From: a virus
Direction: 5' to 3' (one strand)
DNA length: 37,983 bases
Virus record (IMG/VR): IMGVR_UViG_3300042691_011349
Location: 1 to 37,983 of that record
Position 1 is the first letter of the stretch, and every line of letters begins with the position of its first letter. The notes under the pieces are model-generated. The model was not told the origin of the DNA and ran no database searches. It saw only the letters and a list, made by a program, of their open reading frames with translations. Both the position numbers and the translations under genes were made by a program. Below, piece after piece: positions 27,996 to 36,903 of this stretch.

Positions 27996-29935
27996 TGAGC
28001 GTCCGTAACATCGCGGACTCGGGGGTAGTCAATATTCCGTTTGGTGGGTCGCCGCAGCCGTGGGTACGTAATCCGTCGTGGGTCGCGATGCCCAGCGTCA
28101 CGAACACCGAGCAGAAGTTTGTAGCACTGTTTGCGGTGTACCCAAGCGGCAATCTGGTCGCGTTCACCGCTGCCGGTAACTACACGGTAGACTGGGGCGA
28201 CGGCACCACACAAAACTTTACAAGTGGCACGACGGCAGAACGTGAAATTAATTATACGGCTGCCGCGTTGGCCAACACCGATGCGCCGGTTACGCTGACG
28301 GATGCGGGCGATTTGGTCGGGCGCACGGCCCACGGCTACACCAACGGCATGGCGGTGCAGTTCTACAACATCGTCACCACCACCGGCCTCACGGCAGGGC
28401 AGACCTATTTCGTCATCAATGCGACAGCAAATAACTTCCAAGTGTCGTTGACGGCGGGCGGATCTGCTGTGGCGTTGACGGGCAATGGCTCCGCGACGCT
28501 TTTGCAATTCAGGCAAACGCTCATCACCGTGACGCCGCAGGCCGGTCAGAACCTGACGAGCCTTAACCTCCAAGTGCGCCACAGCGCAGCGGGCACTACG
28601 ACCTACACAGTGAACTACCTCGATGCGGTGCTGTCGGCACCCAACATGACCGCGCTATTTATTGGCAGCGCAAGCGCCACTGCCAGCACGATCAATGTAC
28701 GCCCGGTTATGATGGAGCGGTGCCTCATTCTCAGCATGGGAAGCGTGGGGACAGGGCTTGGCTTTCTTTTTAACGAGTGCCGCAGCCTGCGTGTCGCGCA
28801 GCTACAAGGCCTTAATGGGGCTACCGATCTAAATTCTATGTTCAACCTCTGTTCATCACTCACATCTCTCTCATTAATGGACACTTCGGCTGTTACCAGC
28901 ACAGCCTCTATGTTTAGCTCCTGCTCATCTCTTCCATCTGTCCCGCTGTTTAACACCGTAGCAGTGACAAACATGACTAGCATGTTCAGTGGCTGTCGCG
29001 ATCTCGTCTCTGTACCGCTACTTAACACCGCTGCGGTAACGAATATGCAGAGTATGTTTTTCGGCTGCTCTGCTCTCATCACCGTACCACTATTCAACAC
29101 CGCAGCAGTGACGAATATGACTAGCATGTTTCAGGGCTGCACTGCCCTCACTTCTGTGCCAAGGCTTAACACTGCTGTTGCAACAAATATGACCAGCATG
29201 TTCAGCGGGTGCACTGCCCTCATCACCGTACCGCCGTTCAACACCGCATTAGTGACAAACATGACGCAGATGTTCAATGGTTGTTCTGCCTTAACCGCCG
29301 TGCCGCTGTTCAACACCGCAGCAGTAACAAACATGTTTTTAATGTTTGCCAACTGTCAAGCTCTTACCTCAGTACCGCCGTTCAACACTGCTGCGGTGAC
29401 AAACATGCAGCAAATGTTCCAAGGCTGCATTAATATAACTAGTGTGCCTTTATTTAACACCGCCGCTGTCAGTAACGCAAGCAGCATGTTCACCGGTTGT
29501 GTGTCGCTTGTATCGGTCCCTCTTTTCAACTGGGCGTCAGGGTTGGGCGTCAACCTTTCAAGCATGTTTAATGGGTGTTCCGCGCTTAAAATTGTACCTG
29601 CCTTCAGCACAAGCGTCGTCAACAATATGTCCGGCATGTTTAACAATTGTTCGTCTTTGACAACCATACCGGCATTCACTGGCAGCGGATCGTCAAGCTC
29701 TGCGTTCTACACTAACATATTTCAAAATTGCTTTGCGCTTGCCCGCTCTGAGGTCACTAACTTTAGGTTCAGCCATAGCTACGCCAATTGCAAACTTAGC
29801 GCCGCTGAACTAGACGCGATCTACACACGCCTGCCGACTGTCACCGGCCAGACCATTACGGTCACGGGCAACTATGGAACGGCGGGTGATAACCCGGCAA
29901 TTGCAACCGCCAAGGGCTGGACTGTAACAGGATGA
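27995..29935 (+). CDS. Fibre protein with BspA-like (DUF285) repeats
   Basis: 646 aa. The N-terminal part has a PKD-like GNYTVDWGDGTT (about 56-67). From about residue 282 to 585 lie roughly 12 tandem 24-residue units of the form VPLFNTAAVTNMxSMFxGCxAL, the BspA-like/DUF285 surface repeat, each with one Cys. The C-terminus (LDAIYTRLPTVTGQTITVTG and GDNPAIATAKGW) is the usual end of DUF285 proteins. Such repeats mediate adhesion in bacteria and protists; in a phage they most likely form the receptor-binding tip. Confidence 0.82.
   Translation: MSVRNIADSGVVNIPFGGSPQPWVRNPSWVAMPSVTNTEQKFVALFAVYPSGNLVAFTAAGNYTVDWGDGTTQNFTSGTTAEREINYTAAALANTDAPVTLTDAGDLVGRTAHGYTNGMAVQFYNIVTTTGLTAGQTYFVINATANNFQVSLTAGGSAVALTGNGSATLLQFRQTLITVTPQAGQNLTSLNLQVRHSAAGTTTYTVNYLDAVLSAPNMTALFIGSASATASTINVRPVMMERCLILSMGSVGTGLGFLFNECRSLRVAQLQGLNGATDLNSMFNLCSSLTSLSLMDTSAVTSTASMFSSCSSLPSVPLFNTVAVTNMTSMFSGCRDLVSVPLLNTAAVTNMQSMFFGCSALITVPLFNTAAVTNMTSMFQGCTALTSVPRLNTAVATNMTSMFSGCTALITVPPFNTALVTNMTQMFNGCSALTAVPLFNTAAVTNMFLMFANCQALTSVPPFNTAAVTNMQQMFQGCINITSVPLFNTAAVSNASSMFTGCVSLVSVPLFNWASGLGVNLSSMFNGCSALKIVPAFSTSVVNNMSGMFNNCSSLTTIPAFTGSGSSSSAFYTNIFQNCFALARSEVTNFRFSHSYANCKLSAAELDAIYTRLPTVTGQTITVTGNYGTAGDNPAIATAKGWTVTG
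28838..29750 (+). repeat. 72-nt tandem coding repeats (24-residue units)
   Basis: About 12 imperfect 72-nt units encode the VPxFNTxxVTNMxxMFxGC repeats. Neighbouring units share long near-identical stretches at DNA level, so unit number could change by recombination. Confidence 0.75.
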
Positions 29936-30150
29936 GCGATATGCCCGATACCAGCGGCTTTTACCGAGTAGACCCGAACGGCGACTTTCAATACGCGCCC
30001 AACTTCGTTTTCGCGCCCGGCTATGCGTTGAGGCGGGAGGACCGGGAGTTCTACGACTATCCGACTGACGGCGGGTGGGCGTGGTTCGATACCGAGGCCG
30101 CCGCGCGCGAGCATTTCGGAATACCGGTTACGCCCGACGAAGAGGGGTGA
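29932..30150 (+). CDS. Small conserved fibre-adjacent protein
   Basis: 72 aa, starting by ATGA overlap with the fibre gene. GFYRVDPNGDFQYAPNFVFA, YDYPTDGGWAWFDTEAAARE and FGIPVTPDEEG: a small protein with many aromatic residues, often found directly after tail-fibre genes. Could be a fibre chaperone or cap; function not established. Confidence 0.65.
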   Translation: MSDMPDTSGFYRVDPNGDFQYAPNFVFAPGYALRREDREFYDYPTDGGWAWFDTEAAAREHFGIPVTPDEEG

Positions 30151-30187
30151 GGAAGGTGAGAATCTATGTTGCATCCCTTCCTCACCC
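30145..30187 (+). promoter_or_regulatory. 12-bp perfect stem-loop (GGTGAG-type element, copy C)
   Basis: GGGTGAGGAAGG (30145-30156) and CCTTCCTCACCC (30176-30187) form a perfect 12-bp stem with a 19-nt loop. The left arm has the 9-nt-spaced GTGAG repeat of copies A and B. No U tract follows, so it is not a canonical terminator. It starts inside the last codons of the previous gene. Confidence 0.55.
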
Positions 30188-30199
30188 GGTATAGGATGG

Positions 30200-30216
30200 G
30201 CTCCTAGCCAAGGAGC
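30200..30216 (+). promoter_or_regulatory. Hairpin that can hide the ribosome site of the ATPase gene
   Basis: GCTCCT (30200-30205) and AGGAGC (30211-30216) form a 6-bp hairpin with a 5-nt loop; the right arm is the Shine-Dalgarno of the ATPase gene whose ATG is at 30221. Confidence 0.5.
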
Positions 30217-30220
30217 AACC

Positions 30221-31693
30221 ATGAGCGACAAGATCAACCGCGTCCAACTCCTCAATGACGCGAAGCTCCACCTCACGCCGTGGACTACTGAAGACGGGCG
30301 TCTCTTCCTCGACTACACCGAAGCTGGCGTCCGTCGTACCCTGTCTGTCACGCCTGCCGGTCACTGCGACTTCCGTGGTTGGTTCTCGGCATTCTGCGTG
30401 GACACGGCGGGCCACCTGCCCAACGGCGACCTGTTCGCTGCGGCCCAGACCTACTTCTCGCATTGGGTCCGTTCGAAGGGCCAGAAGGTCAAGGACTACA
30501 TTCGCGTCGGTGGCAAGCTGGGCGACCTCTATCTGGACATTGGCAACGATGCTAACGATGCGTGGCACATCAGCGCCAACGGCATAATTCGCGTGCCAGG
30601 CGGTCCCACCCACATCCGTATGCTTCGTGGCGCGGGCATGCTGCCCCTCGTCGACCCTGACCTCTCCGTTCCCGCCTCCGAGTTTCCGACCCTCCTGAAG
30701 CAGTTCGTGGCCGCCGACGATGACACCCTCATGCTGCTCGTGGCGTGGCTTCTCGGCTGCCTGCGTCCGGAAGGCCCCTATCCTGTCCTCACCATTTCCG
30801 GCGAGCAGGGCTCTGGCAAGTCCACCATCCTGCGTCTGATGCGCCGCATCATTGATCCCCACGCCCTCGACATGCGGACCCCGCCCGAAGACCAGCGCGA
30901 TCTGCAAGCCATGGTCCGCAACTCGTTCGTCCTCGCCTATGACAACGTTTCGCACATCTCCAACAAGATGTCCGATGCTCTCTGTGTCATTAGCACCGGC
31001 ACCGGGGCGCAGGGCGGTCGTGCCCTCTACACCAATGCGGAAGAGTCCGCAGTCCGCGTCTGCCGTCCCGTGGCCATGAACGGTATCCCTGACGTCGTCG
31101 AGCGTGGCGACCTTGTTGACCGCTCTATCCACGTTCATCTGCCTCGCATTGACCCGCGCCACCGTCGCGATGACAGCGAGTTCTGGGACATGTTCCACGC
31201 CAACCATGCCAAGTTGCTGGGCTCCCTTATGAATGCCGCATTGATTGCTACGCAGAACTATGGTAATGTAGTGCTAGCTGAAAAGCCGCGCATGTCTGCC
31301 TTTGCCGTGTGGGCCGTCGCCGCCGAGAAGTCTTTCGGGTGGCCCGAAGGTCGTCTCATGGAAGTCTACAAGCGCAACCGTTCAGCCGCCGAGAGCCACA
31401 TGCTCGAATTTCATGGGATGGCCTCTGCTATGTTGCGAATGATGGAAAAGCAAAAGGAGTTCTCCGGAACCTACTCGGACCTTATCGGTCAACTGGAGAT
31501 GAACATCGGTCCCCGCGAGAAGCTGCCCCAGACCTCGCATAGCTTTGCCGCCGAACTGCGCCGTATCCGGCCTGCTCTGGAACGGCAGGGCCTCCGCTTC
31601 TACAGCGCGGGTCGGTCGGGCAGCAACAATCAGAAGGGCCGGTCCCGCATTTCCATTGTTCGCGTCGACGAGGAAGAGACGGCACCAGCATGA
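30221..31693 (+). CDS. P-loop ATPase (SF3/D5-type helicase-like)
   Basis: 490 aa. The Walker A motif GEQGSGKST (about 194-202) and Walker B-like FVLAYDNVS (about 236-244), with an Asp-Arg-rich RGDLVDRSIHVHLPRIDPRHRR segment (about 296-317, arginine-finger region), match the helicase-like ATPase often annotated 'ATP-binding protein' or primase-associated helicase in phages. The N-terminal about 170 residues lack a zinc-binding primase motif. It is transcribed with the terminase genes (ATGA overlap with the small subunit), an unusual place for a replication helicase; a packaging or late DNA role is possible. Confidence 0.78.
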   Translation: MSDKINRVQLLNDAKLHLTPWTTEDGRLFLDYTEAGVRRTLSVTPAGHCDFRGWFSAFCVDTAGHLPNGDLFAAAQTYFSHWVRSKGQKVKDYIRVGGKLGDLYLDIGNDANDAWHISANGIIRVPGGPTHIRMLRGAGMLPLVDPDLSVPASEFPTLLKQFVAADDDTLMLLVAWLLGCLRPEGPYPVLTISGEQGSGKSTILRLMRRIIDPHALDMRTPPEDQRDLQAMVRNSFVLAYDNVSHISNKMSDALCVISTGTGAQGGRALYTNAEESAVRVCRPVAMNGIPDVVERGDLVDRSIHVHLPRIDPRHRRDDSEFWDMFHANHAKLLGSLMNAALIATQNYGNVVLAEKPRMSAFAVWAVAAEKSFGWPEGRLMEVYKRNRSAAESHMLEFHGMASAMLRMMEKQKEFSGTYSDLIGQLEMNIGPREKLPQTSHSFAAELRRIRPALERQGLRFYSAGRSGSNNQKGRSRISIVRVDEEETAPA

Positions 31694-32409
31694 GTGAAGA
31701 CGAACCTTACGTTCCCAAAGTTTCGACTAAGCCCAAGCCAGACCATCTGAAGCGAAAGGAGAAGGCGGATCGGGAGCGCAAACCCAACCGCCCCTCCCAG
31801 GGCATGCGGCAACGCAAGTACCGTCGCGAACTGCGGGAACTCAACATCCATCAGCCCAAGCGCGTCGTCACCAAACAACACGTGGAGGCGATCCGTTCTA
31901 TCAAGGATCAACTTCGCGAAACGTGGCAGGCGCATTGGGACAAGGTGGAACGCTTCAAGAACCTGACGCCCAAGCAAGTCGAGTTCGCCCGCCAGTACGC
32001 CATCAACGGGCGAACCAACAAGTGTGGTGCGGCCCGTCTCGCTGGATACGACAGTGGCAACTACAACATACTGCTTCGTATTGCCAACAAGAATCTAGCC
32101 CTTCCGCACTTCCACGATCTAGTAACCGCATTCGAAATTGAGGAGAAGGCCCGTATGAAAATCAATATCGAAGACGTCGTCAAATGGTTCAACGACATTG
32201 CCACCGCTGCCATGCAGACCGGCGACTTCACCAACGCCAACCGCGCCATGGAGAACCTCGCCAAGTACTTGGGCATGTTCGTAGACAAGAAGGAAATTGT
32301 CCATCGCACTGTCCATTCCAAGGAAGAACTTGATACCCGGATTGGCGAACTGACTGCCATTCTGCGTGAAGCCGAGCCGGATCTTGAGCGCAAACTCCGC
32401 ATCAACTAA
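31690..32409 (+). CDS. Terminase small subunit
   Basis: 239 aa. A basic N-terminus (about 1-90, rich in Lys/Arg) is followed by LTPKQVEFARQYAINGRTNK and AARLAGYDSGNYN, the helix-turn-helix of Terminase_2-type small subunits, then a helical oligomerisation region (VKWFNDIATAAMQTGDFTNA, NRAMENLAKYLGMF). It binds the packaging site and presents DNA to the large subunit encoded next, which it overlaps by 44 nt. Start ATG 31690 overlaps the ATPase stop. Confidence 0.85.
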   Translation: MSEDEPYVPKVSTKPKPDHLKRKEKADRERKPNRPSQGMRQRKYRRELRELNIHQPKRVVTKQHVEAIRSIKDQLRETWQAHWDKVERFKNLTPKQVEFARQYAINGRTNKCGAARLAGYDSGNYNILLRIANKNLALPHFHDLVTAFEIEEKARMKINIEDVVKWFNDIATAAMQTGDFTNANRAMENLAKYLGMFVDKKEIVHRTVHSKEELDTRIGELTAILREAEPDLERKLRIN

Positions 32410-33940
32410 TCCGGACGCTCTCCTTCAACTCAAGGCAGAGCTAGCAGAGGCCCTCCAACAGAAGGCCATCATCGAAGCCCGCGACGACTTCTACGTCTTC
32501 GTCAAACTGCTAGCTCACCTTATGCTCGACGGCAATGACTACCGCGATGGCCGTCACATTCAAGCCATCGCTGCCACGCTGGCCGACGTTGAGGAAGGTT
32601 CTATCCCCCGCCTCATGCTGGCCCTACCTCCCGGCTCCATGAAGTCCGTCCTCCTCATGCTGTTCGCCGCATGGTCCTTCGGGCGCAACCCGACTTGGCG
32701 CGTCATGTGGATCTCGCATACCACCGACAAGGCGGTCGAATGTTCGGGCCGCATCCGCGACCTCGTCCGCTCCACTGAGTATCTGGAAATCTTCCCCGGT
32801 GTCCAGATTCGCGACGACATGTCGGGCGTCACCGGTTGGAAGCTAACAGCGGGCGGCTCCTTCCTCCCTGCCGGTGCAGGCAAGTCCATCGCAGGCTACC
32901 GCTTCAACTTGGGCATCCTCGATGACCCCCTCTCGGAACAGACCGCCAAGTCCGACACCGAGCGCGAGCGGGTCAACAACTGGTACGGTCCCGGTTTCCG
33001 TTCCCGTAAGTTGCCCGACTCTCGGATCATCCTCGTCAACACGCGATGGCATGTCCGCGACTTGTCAGGCTTCCTTCTAGATAAGGCTGCCCGCAATGGC
33101 AAGGTCGATCAGTGGGAGGTCATCTCCATTCCGGCCATCCTCGACCAGCCCGCCGCCGAGTACCTCATGCTGCCCGAGGCCGCCTCCTACTGGCCCGAAT
33201 ACATCACCATGGAAGACCTGACGGCTACCCGCGAAAGTCTGGCTCGCTCCGATTGGGGCGCCCTCTACATGCAGACGCCGGTCGGTGACGACGGCAATGT
33301 CTTCACGAAGGACGACTTCCAAGACTGGGACGAGGAAGACCCGCCCGAGTGCGACGAAATCATTCAGACCCTCGACACCGCCTTCTCCACCAAGGCCACC
33401 GCTGACTACTCCGTCATCCAGACATGGGGCATCTTCCATCTCACCTACACCGATGACAAGGGCCACGAGTACGATGAGCCCAACGCCATCCTGCTCAACC
33501 AAGTGCGCGGGCGCTGGACCTTCCCCCAACTCCGCAACATTGCCAAAGAACAGTACGAGGCATTCAGGCCCGACAAAATGGTAATCGAGAACAAAGCGTC
33601 TGGTCAGTCCCTAATTCAGGACCTCAAGCTAAATAAGCTGCCAGTATTGCCTTTCCAGCCTGATCGTGATAAGCTAGCCCGCGCTCATGCAGTAACTGGC
33701 ATTATCGAGCGGCAGCGCGTGTGGATACCTCTCAAGAAGAAGTATGCCGCCGAACTGCTGCAAGAAGCGTTGGAGTTTCCCAAGGGCGCCCATGACGACT
33801 CTGTCGACGCTATGGTGATGGCGCTCCTGTATTTGCGTCGTCGCTATGAACTGACACAAGAAACTGTCAGCCGCCCGGAGAAGTTCTCTAAGCGGCGCCC
33901 CTTCCGTAGCTATTGGAGCCAAGTGACCCATGTCCGATAA
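32366..33940 (+). CDS. terL: Terminase large subunit
   Basis: 524 aa. The ATPase half has a deviant Walker A, ALPPGSMKS (86-94), and Walker B GILDDP (about 182-187); the nuclease half has TLDTAFS (about 336-342), VIENKASGQ and AHDDSVDAMV (about 476-485), giving the acidic metal site. It powers DNA packaging and cuts the concatemer. The start is uncertain: GTG 32366 has no clear ribosome site and overlaps the small subunit by 44 nt; TTG 32384 is an alternative. It overlaps the portal gene by 11 nt. Confidence 0.93.
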   Translation: MKPSRILSANSASTNPDALLQLKAELAEALQQKAIIEARDDFYVFVKLLAHLMLDGNDYRDGRHIQAIAATLADVEEGSIPRLMLALPPGSMKSVLLMLFAAWSFGRNPTWRVMWISHTTDKAVECSGRIRDLVRSTEYLEIFPGVQIRDDMSGVTGWKLTAGGSFLPAGAGKSIAGYRFNLGILDDPLSEQTAKSDTERERVNNWYGPGFRSRKLPDSRIILVNTRWHVRDLSGFLLDKAARNGKVDQWEVISIPAILDQPAAEYLMLPEAASYWPEYITMEDLTATRESLARSDWGALYMQTPVGDDGNVFTKDDFQDWDEEDPPECDEIIQTLDTAFSTKATADYSVIQTWGIFHLTYTDDKGHEYDEPNAILLNQVRGRWTFPQLRNIAKEQYEAFRPDKMVIENKASGQSLIQDLKLNKLPVLPFQPDRDKLARAHAVTGIIERQRVWIPLKKKYAAELLQEALEFPKGAHDDSVDAMVMALLYLRRRYELTQETVSRPEKFSKRRPFRSYWSQVTHVR

Positions 33941-36293
33941 TCCGATGATCCCCGACGATGACGACGCGACCGAAGCGCCCGAAATCGAGTTCGAGTTCTC
34001 CGAGGAAACTCTTCTGCTCATCCCAGAGGACGAGGTCATCGAGGTCGACATGTCGTTCGGCGCCAACCTGGCTGCCAGCCTAGAAGACAGCATCCTCCGT
34101 GATATCGGCTCTGCCCGGCAGGACGCCCTCCAAAACTACAAGAACGGGCGTCAAGAGTGGGAAGAGAAAATCAAGCTGGGCGTTAAGTGGCTTGGTCTGA
34201 ATACGGACGGGGAGGGCAACTCCGAAATCGAAGGTGCCTGTACTGCCGTCCATCCGCTCCTCATTGAGAACGTCGTCAAGTTCCAGGCCAAGGCCATTCA
34301 GGAACTGTGGCCCGCGAAGGGTCCTGTCCGTACCAAGGTCAAGGGCTACGTCGACATTCCTCGCGAACAGGCCGCCACCCGCGTCCGCTCCTACATGAAC
34401 TACCAGCTTACGGAGCAGGTTGCGGGCTTCTACAATGACCTCGAACGCAACCTGTTCCGCGTCGGCTTCATGGGCGTCGGCATCCGCAAGGTCGGTTGGA
34501 ACAGCCTCTCTGAGGTGCCCGACCCCACCATCGTCTACGTCGAAAACTTCTATGTCGATCCGGCTGTCGCCCATCTTCGCGATGCCGAAGAGTACATCGA
34601 GATCATGGAACTGTCCGTCCGCAAGATGGACAACCTCGTAGTCAGCAACACCTTCCTAGCCGTCAGCGAAGACGACTCTGAAGAGACGCTCGACACCAAC
34701 GAGATTACCGAAGCCATCGCCCGCGCGCAAGGCTTTGACATGTCGCTGGAGCGGAAAGGCTACACGGTTGGTGAGTCCCACTGCTACCTCGATCTGCTGG
34801 GCGATGACCCCCTACTGCCCGACGGTGGCTATGCCCCCTACATCGTCCACTTCAATGTCAAGACGGGCAACGTCTACTCCATCAAGCGCAACTGGCGGGA
34901 AGACGATACCGCTAAGAAGAAGCGCATGTGGTACACCGTCGACCAGTTCATCCCCGCCTTCGGCTTCTATGCGCTGGGCTACGTCCATCTGATTGGCGAC
35001 CTTGCCGCATCCTCCACTGCCGCGCTGCGCTCGCTCGTCGACGCGGGCCAATACAGCAATTGGCAGGGCGGCTTCAAGTCCCAAGACGCCAAGTTCTCCG
35101 ACACTGATACTCCGCTTGGCTTCGGTGAGTGGCGCGACGTCAACTTGTCGCCCGAGGAAATCTCCAAGGCGTTCTTCCCGCTGCCCGCCAAGCCGCCCTC
35201 CGAAACCCTCTTCGGCCTGCTTAAGTTCATGGTGGACAGCGGCCAGAAGTTCGCTGACGCTACCGACGAGGTCGCCTCTAACGCCACGAACTACGGGCCG
35301 GTCGGCACCACCCTCGCGTTGCTGGAGGCGTCGCAGCGTTTCTACTCCTCTATTCATAAGCGGCTGCACCATTCGCAGGGCGAGTTCCTGAAGCAGATCG
35401 GGGAACTCAACTTCGAGAACCTGCCCGACCTCGTCAACTTTGTGGCCGGTGCAGAGAACGAGTTTGTGCGGCGCACGGACTTCGATCCGCAGATGGTCGA
35501 CGTTATCCCGGCCTCCGACCCGAATGCCCTGACCGAATCGCAGCGAGTTGCCCGCGCCCAGATCGAACTGGAGATGGCTGCCCGCTTCCCCCAGATGCAC
35601 AATATGGAAGAGGCGCTGCGCCGGTTCTATGCGGCTATGGGCACGGAAGGCGTCGACAAGCTTCTTGTGGACCCGGCGGCTTCCGCCATCAGTGCTGACC
35701 CGCTGACCGAAGTCCAAGTGGCTATGAGCGGCAAGCCGATCAAGGCCCAGCTTGGCCAGAACCATGCGGCCCACATCGCCGTCAAGGAAGCTTTCCTGAA
35801 GGCCCCTCAGATGCAGGGCGTCAATGACCCAACCGTCGCTCTCGGCATGCAATTGCTGGTGGCCAACATCTCGGAACATAAGGTGCTGATGTTCGTGGCG
35901 CAAGCCATGCTGCTGGCCCAGCAGATGGGTATGCCCATCCAAGATGAGAACGTCCAAGCCCAGATCACCACCCAGCTTCTGATGATGTCGGCACAGTCGG
36001 GCATGGGCGGGGAGCAGGGACCGAGCGTCGAGCAGCAGATGGTCCAACTGAACCAACAGGAGCTTCAGCTTTCGGCGGCCCGCATCCAGTCGCAGGATAC
36101 TCGTGAGGCGGCCAAGATTGCGCTCAAGAATCGCGAACTGGACCTGAAGGAAACCAACATGCTGATGGATGCTGCGGACAAGAACAAGAAGAACCAGATC
36201 GCGGCATCTGGGAAAATACTTGATAGTTCTGCCAAACTAGCCGATCTTCAGGCTACGAAACTGGCAGAGAGAGCTAACCTCGCAGGGCAATGA
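33930..36293 (+). CDS. Portal protein
   Basis: 787 aa, the length of long podovirus portals. After an acidic N-terminus come GSARQDALQNYKNGRQEWEE, VHPLLIENVVKFQAKAIQEL, RVGFMGVGIRKVGWN and VENFYVDPAVAHLRDAEEYI, familiar from P22-like/podoviral portals. The last about 250 residues are a long helical, Gln/Met-rich barrel (QIELEMAARFPQMHNMEEAL; QQMVQLNQQELQLSAARIQ). It forms the dodecameric ring through which the terminase loads DNA and to which the tail attaches. Confidence 0.88.
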   Translation: MSDNPMIPDDDDATEAPEIEFEFSEETLLLIPEDEVIEVDMSFGANLAASLEDSILRDIGSARQDALQNYKNGRQEWEEKIKLGVKWLGLNTDGEGNSEIEGACTAVHPLLIENVVKFQAKAIQELWPAKGPVRTKVKGYVDIPREQAATRVRSYMNYQLTEQVAGFYNDLERNLFRVGFMGVGIRKVGWNSLSEVPDPTIVYVENFYVDPAVAHLRDAEEYIEIMELSVRKMDNLVVSNTFLAVSEDDSEETLDTNEITEAIARAQGFDMSLERKGYTVGESHCYLDLLGDDPLLPDGGYAPYIVHFNVKTGNVYSIKRNWREDDTAKKKRMWYTVDQFIPAFGFYALGYVHLIGDLAASSTAALRSLVDAGQYSNWQGGFKSQDAKFSDTDTPLGFGEWRDVNLSPEEISKAFFPLPAKPPSETLFGLLKFMVDSGQKFADATDEVASNATNYGPVGTTLALLEASQRFYSSIHKRLHHSQGEFLKQIGELNFENLPDLVNFVAGAENEFVRRTDFDPQMVDVIPASDPNALTESQRVARAQIELEMAARFPQMHNMEEALRRFYAAMGTEGVDKLLVDPAASAISADPLTEVQVAMSGKPIKAQLGQNHAAHIAVKEAFLKAPQMQGVNDPTVALGMQLLVANISEHKVLMFVAQAMLLAQQMGMPIQDENVQAQITTQLLMMSAQSGMGGEQGPSVEQQMVQLNQQELQLSAARIQSQDTREAAKIALKNRELDLKETNMLMDAADKNKKNQIAASGKILDSSAKLADLQATKLAERANLAGQ

Positions 36294-36481
36294 GAATCCT
36301 ATCTGAGTATGTAGCCGAGGTACAAAAGAGGATAGATAGGGAGAAGGACTCTCTGTCTAGGGGTGCCGCCAAGTCCTACGACGAATACACCAAAACTTGC
36401 GGCACCATCCATGGGCTTAACACCGCAGTCGAACTGCTGAAGTCGCTGTTCGAAAAAACTCCAATGGAAGAAAGGGACTAA
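36290..36481 (+). CDS. Small hypothetical protein between portal and GroES-like gene
   Basis: 63 aa starting by ATGA overlap with the portal stop. Helical: SEYVAEVQKRIDREKDSLSR, then KTCGTIHGLNTAVELLKSLFE. Small helical genes in this position are common in related podoviruses, role unknown. Its TAA shares a base with the next ATG. Confidence 0.65.
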   Translation: MRILSEYVAEVQKRIDREKDSLSRGAAKSYDEYTKTCGTIHGLNTAVELLKSLFEKTPMEERD

Positions 36482-36897
36482 TGATTACCGCTCGCACGCC
36501 TCTTGATGGGGCGCTTACCAACGACCAGTGGGTGTCCCAGGACGAAATTCCTGATCCGAGCCCGCTGCCTAGGATTCCTGGCGTGGGGATTCTTGTCCGA
36601 CCGGTGCCGATTCGGCGCAAGTCTGCGGGCGGAATCATCATCCCGGATACCTTTCGCGAAGACCGTGAACACCTGAACACTGTGGGGCGCGTCCTTGCCC
36701 TCGGTGACTTGGCGTTCGTAGACGAGGACATTTACCGGAAAGGCCCGTGGGTCAAGCCCGGTGACTACATCGTCTATGCCAAGTTCGCGGGTCAGAAGAT
36801 TTGGTGGAAGGGCGTCAAGCTGCTGCTGGTCAAGGCTCCGTCCATCGAACTGGTGGTCGACAAGCCCGAATATCTTGACGCCAATTTCAAGGAATAA
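36481..36897 (+). CDS. GroES-like co-chaperonin
   Basis: 138 aa. VGILVRPVPIRRKSAGGIII with PDTF (36-59) has the Cpn10 first strand and mobile loop (K.AGGI..P). Then comes GRVLALGDLAFVDEDIYRKG, WVKPGDYIVYAKFAGQKI (the GD.V.Y strand) and the C-terminal KLLLVKAPSIELVV. Phage GroES homologues replace or adapt the host co-chaperonin for capsid folding. It sits right before the scaffold-like gene, the usual place in podoviruses with such a gene. Confidence 0.85.
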   Translation: MITARTPLDGALTNDQWVSQDEIPDPSPLPRIPGVGILVRPVPIRRKSAGGIIIPDTFREDREHLNTVGRVLALGDLAFVDEDIYRKGPWVKPGDYIVYAKFAGQKIWWKGVKLLLVKAPSIELVVDKPEYLDANFKE

Positions 36898-36903
36898 AAT
36901 CCC

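Noticed and set aside
27995-29935. Diversity-generating retroelement target in the repeat fibre
   Set aside because: No reverse transcriptase or template repeat is visible in the window, and the variation is in tandem repeats rather than a C-terminal variable region.
30182-31207. Leftward open frame (341 aa) opposite the P-loop ATPase
   Set aside because: The Walker motifs are on the plus strand in frame with the terminase operon; the reverse frame is compositional.
34812-36056. Leftward open frame (414 aa) opposite the portal gene
   Set aside because: Antisense to a conserved structural gene, with His/Leu/Gly-rich composition typical of reverse-strand artefacts.
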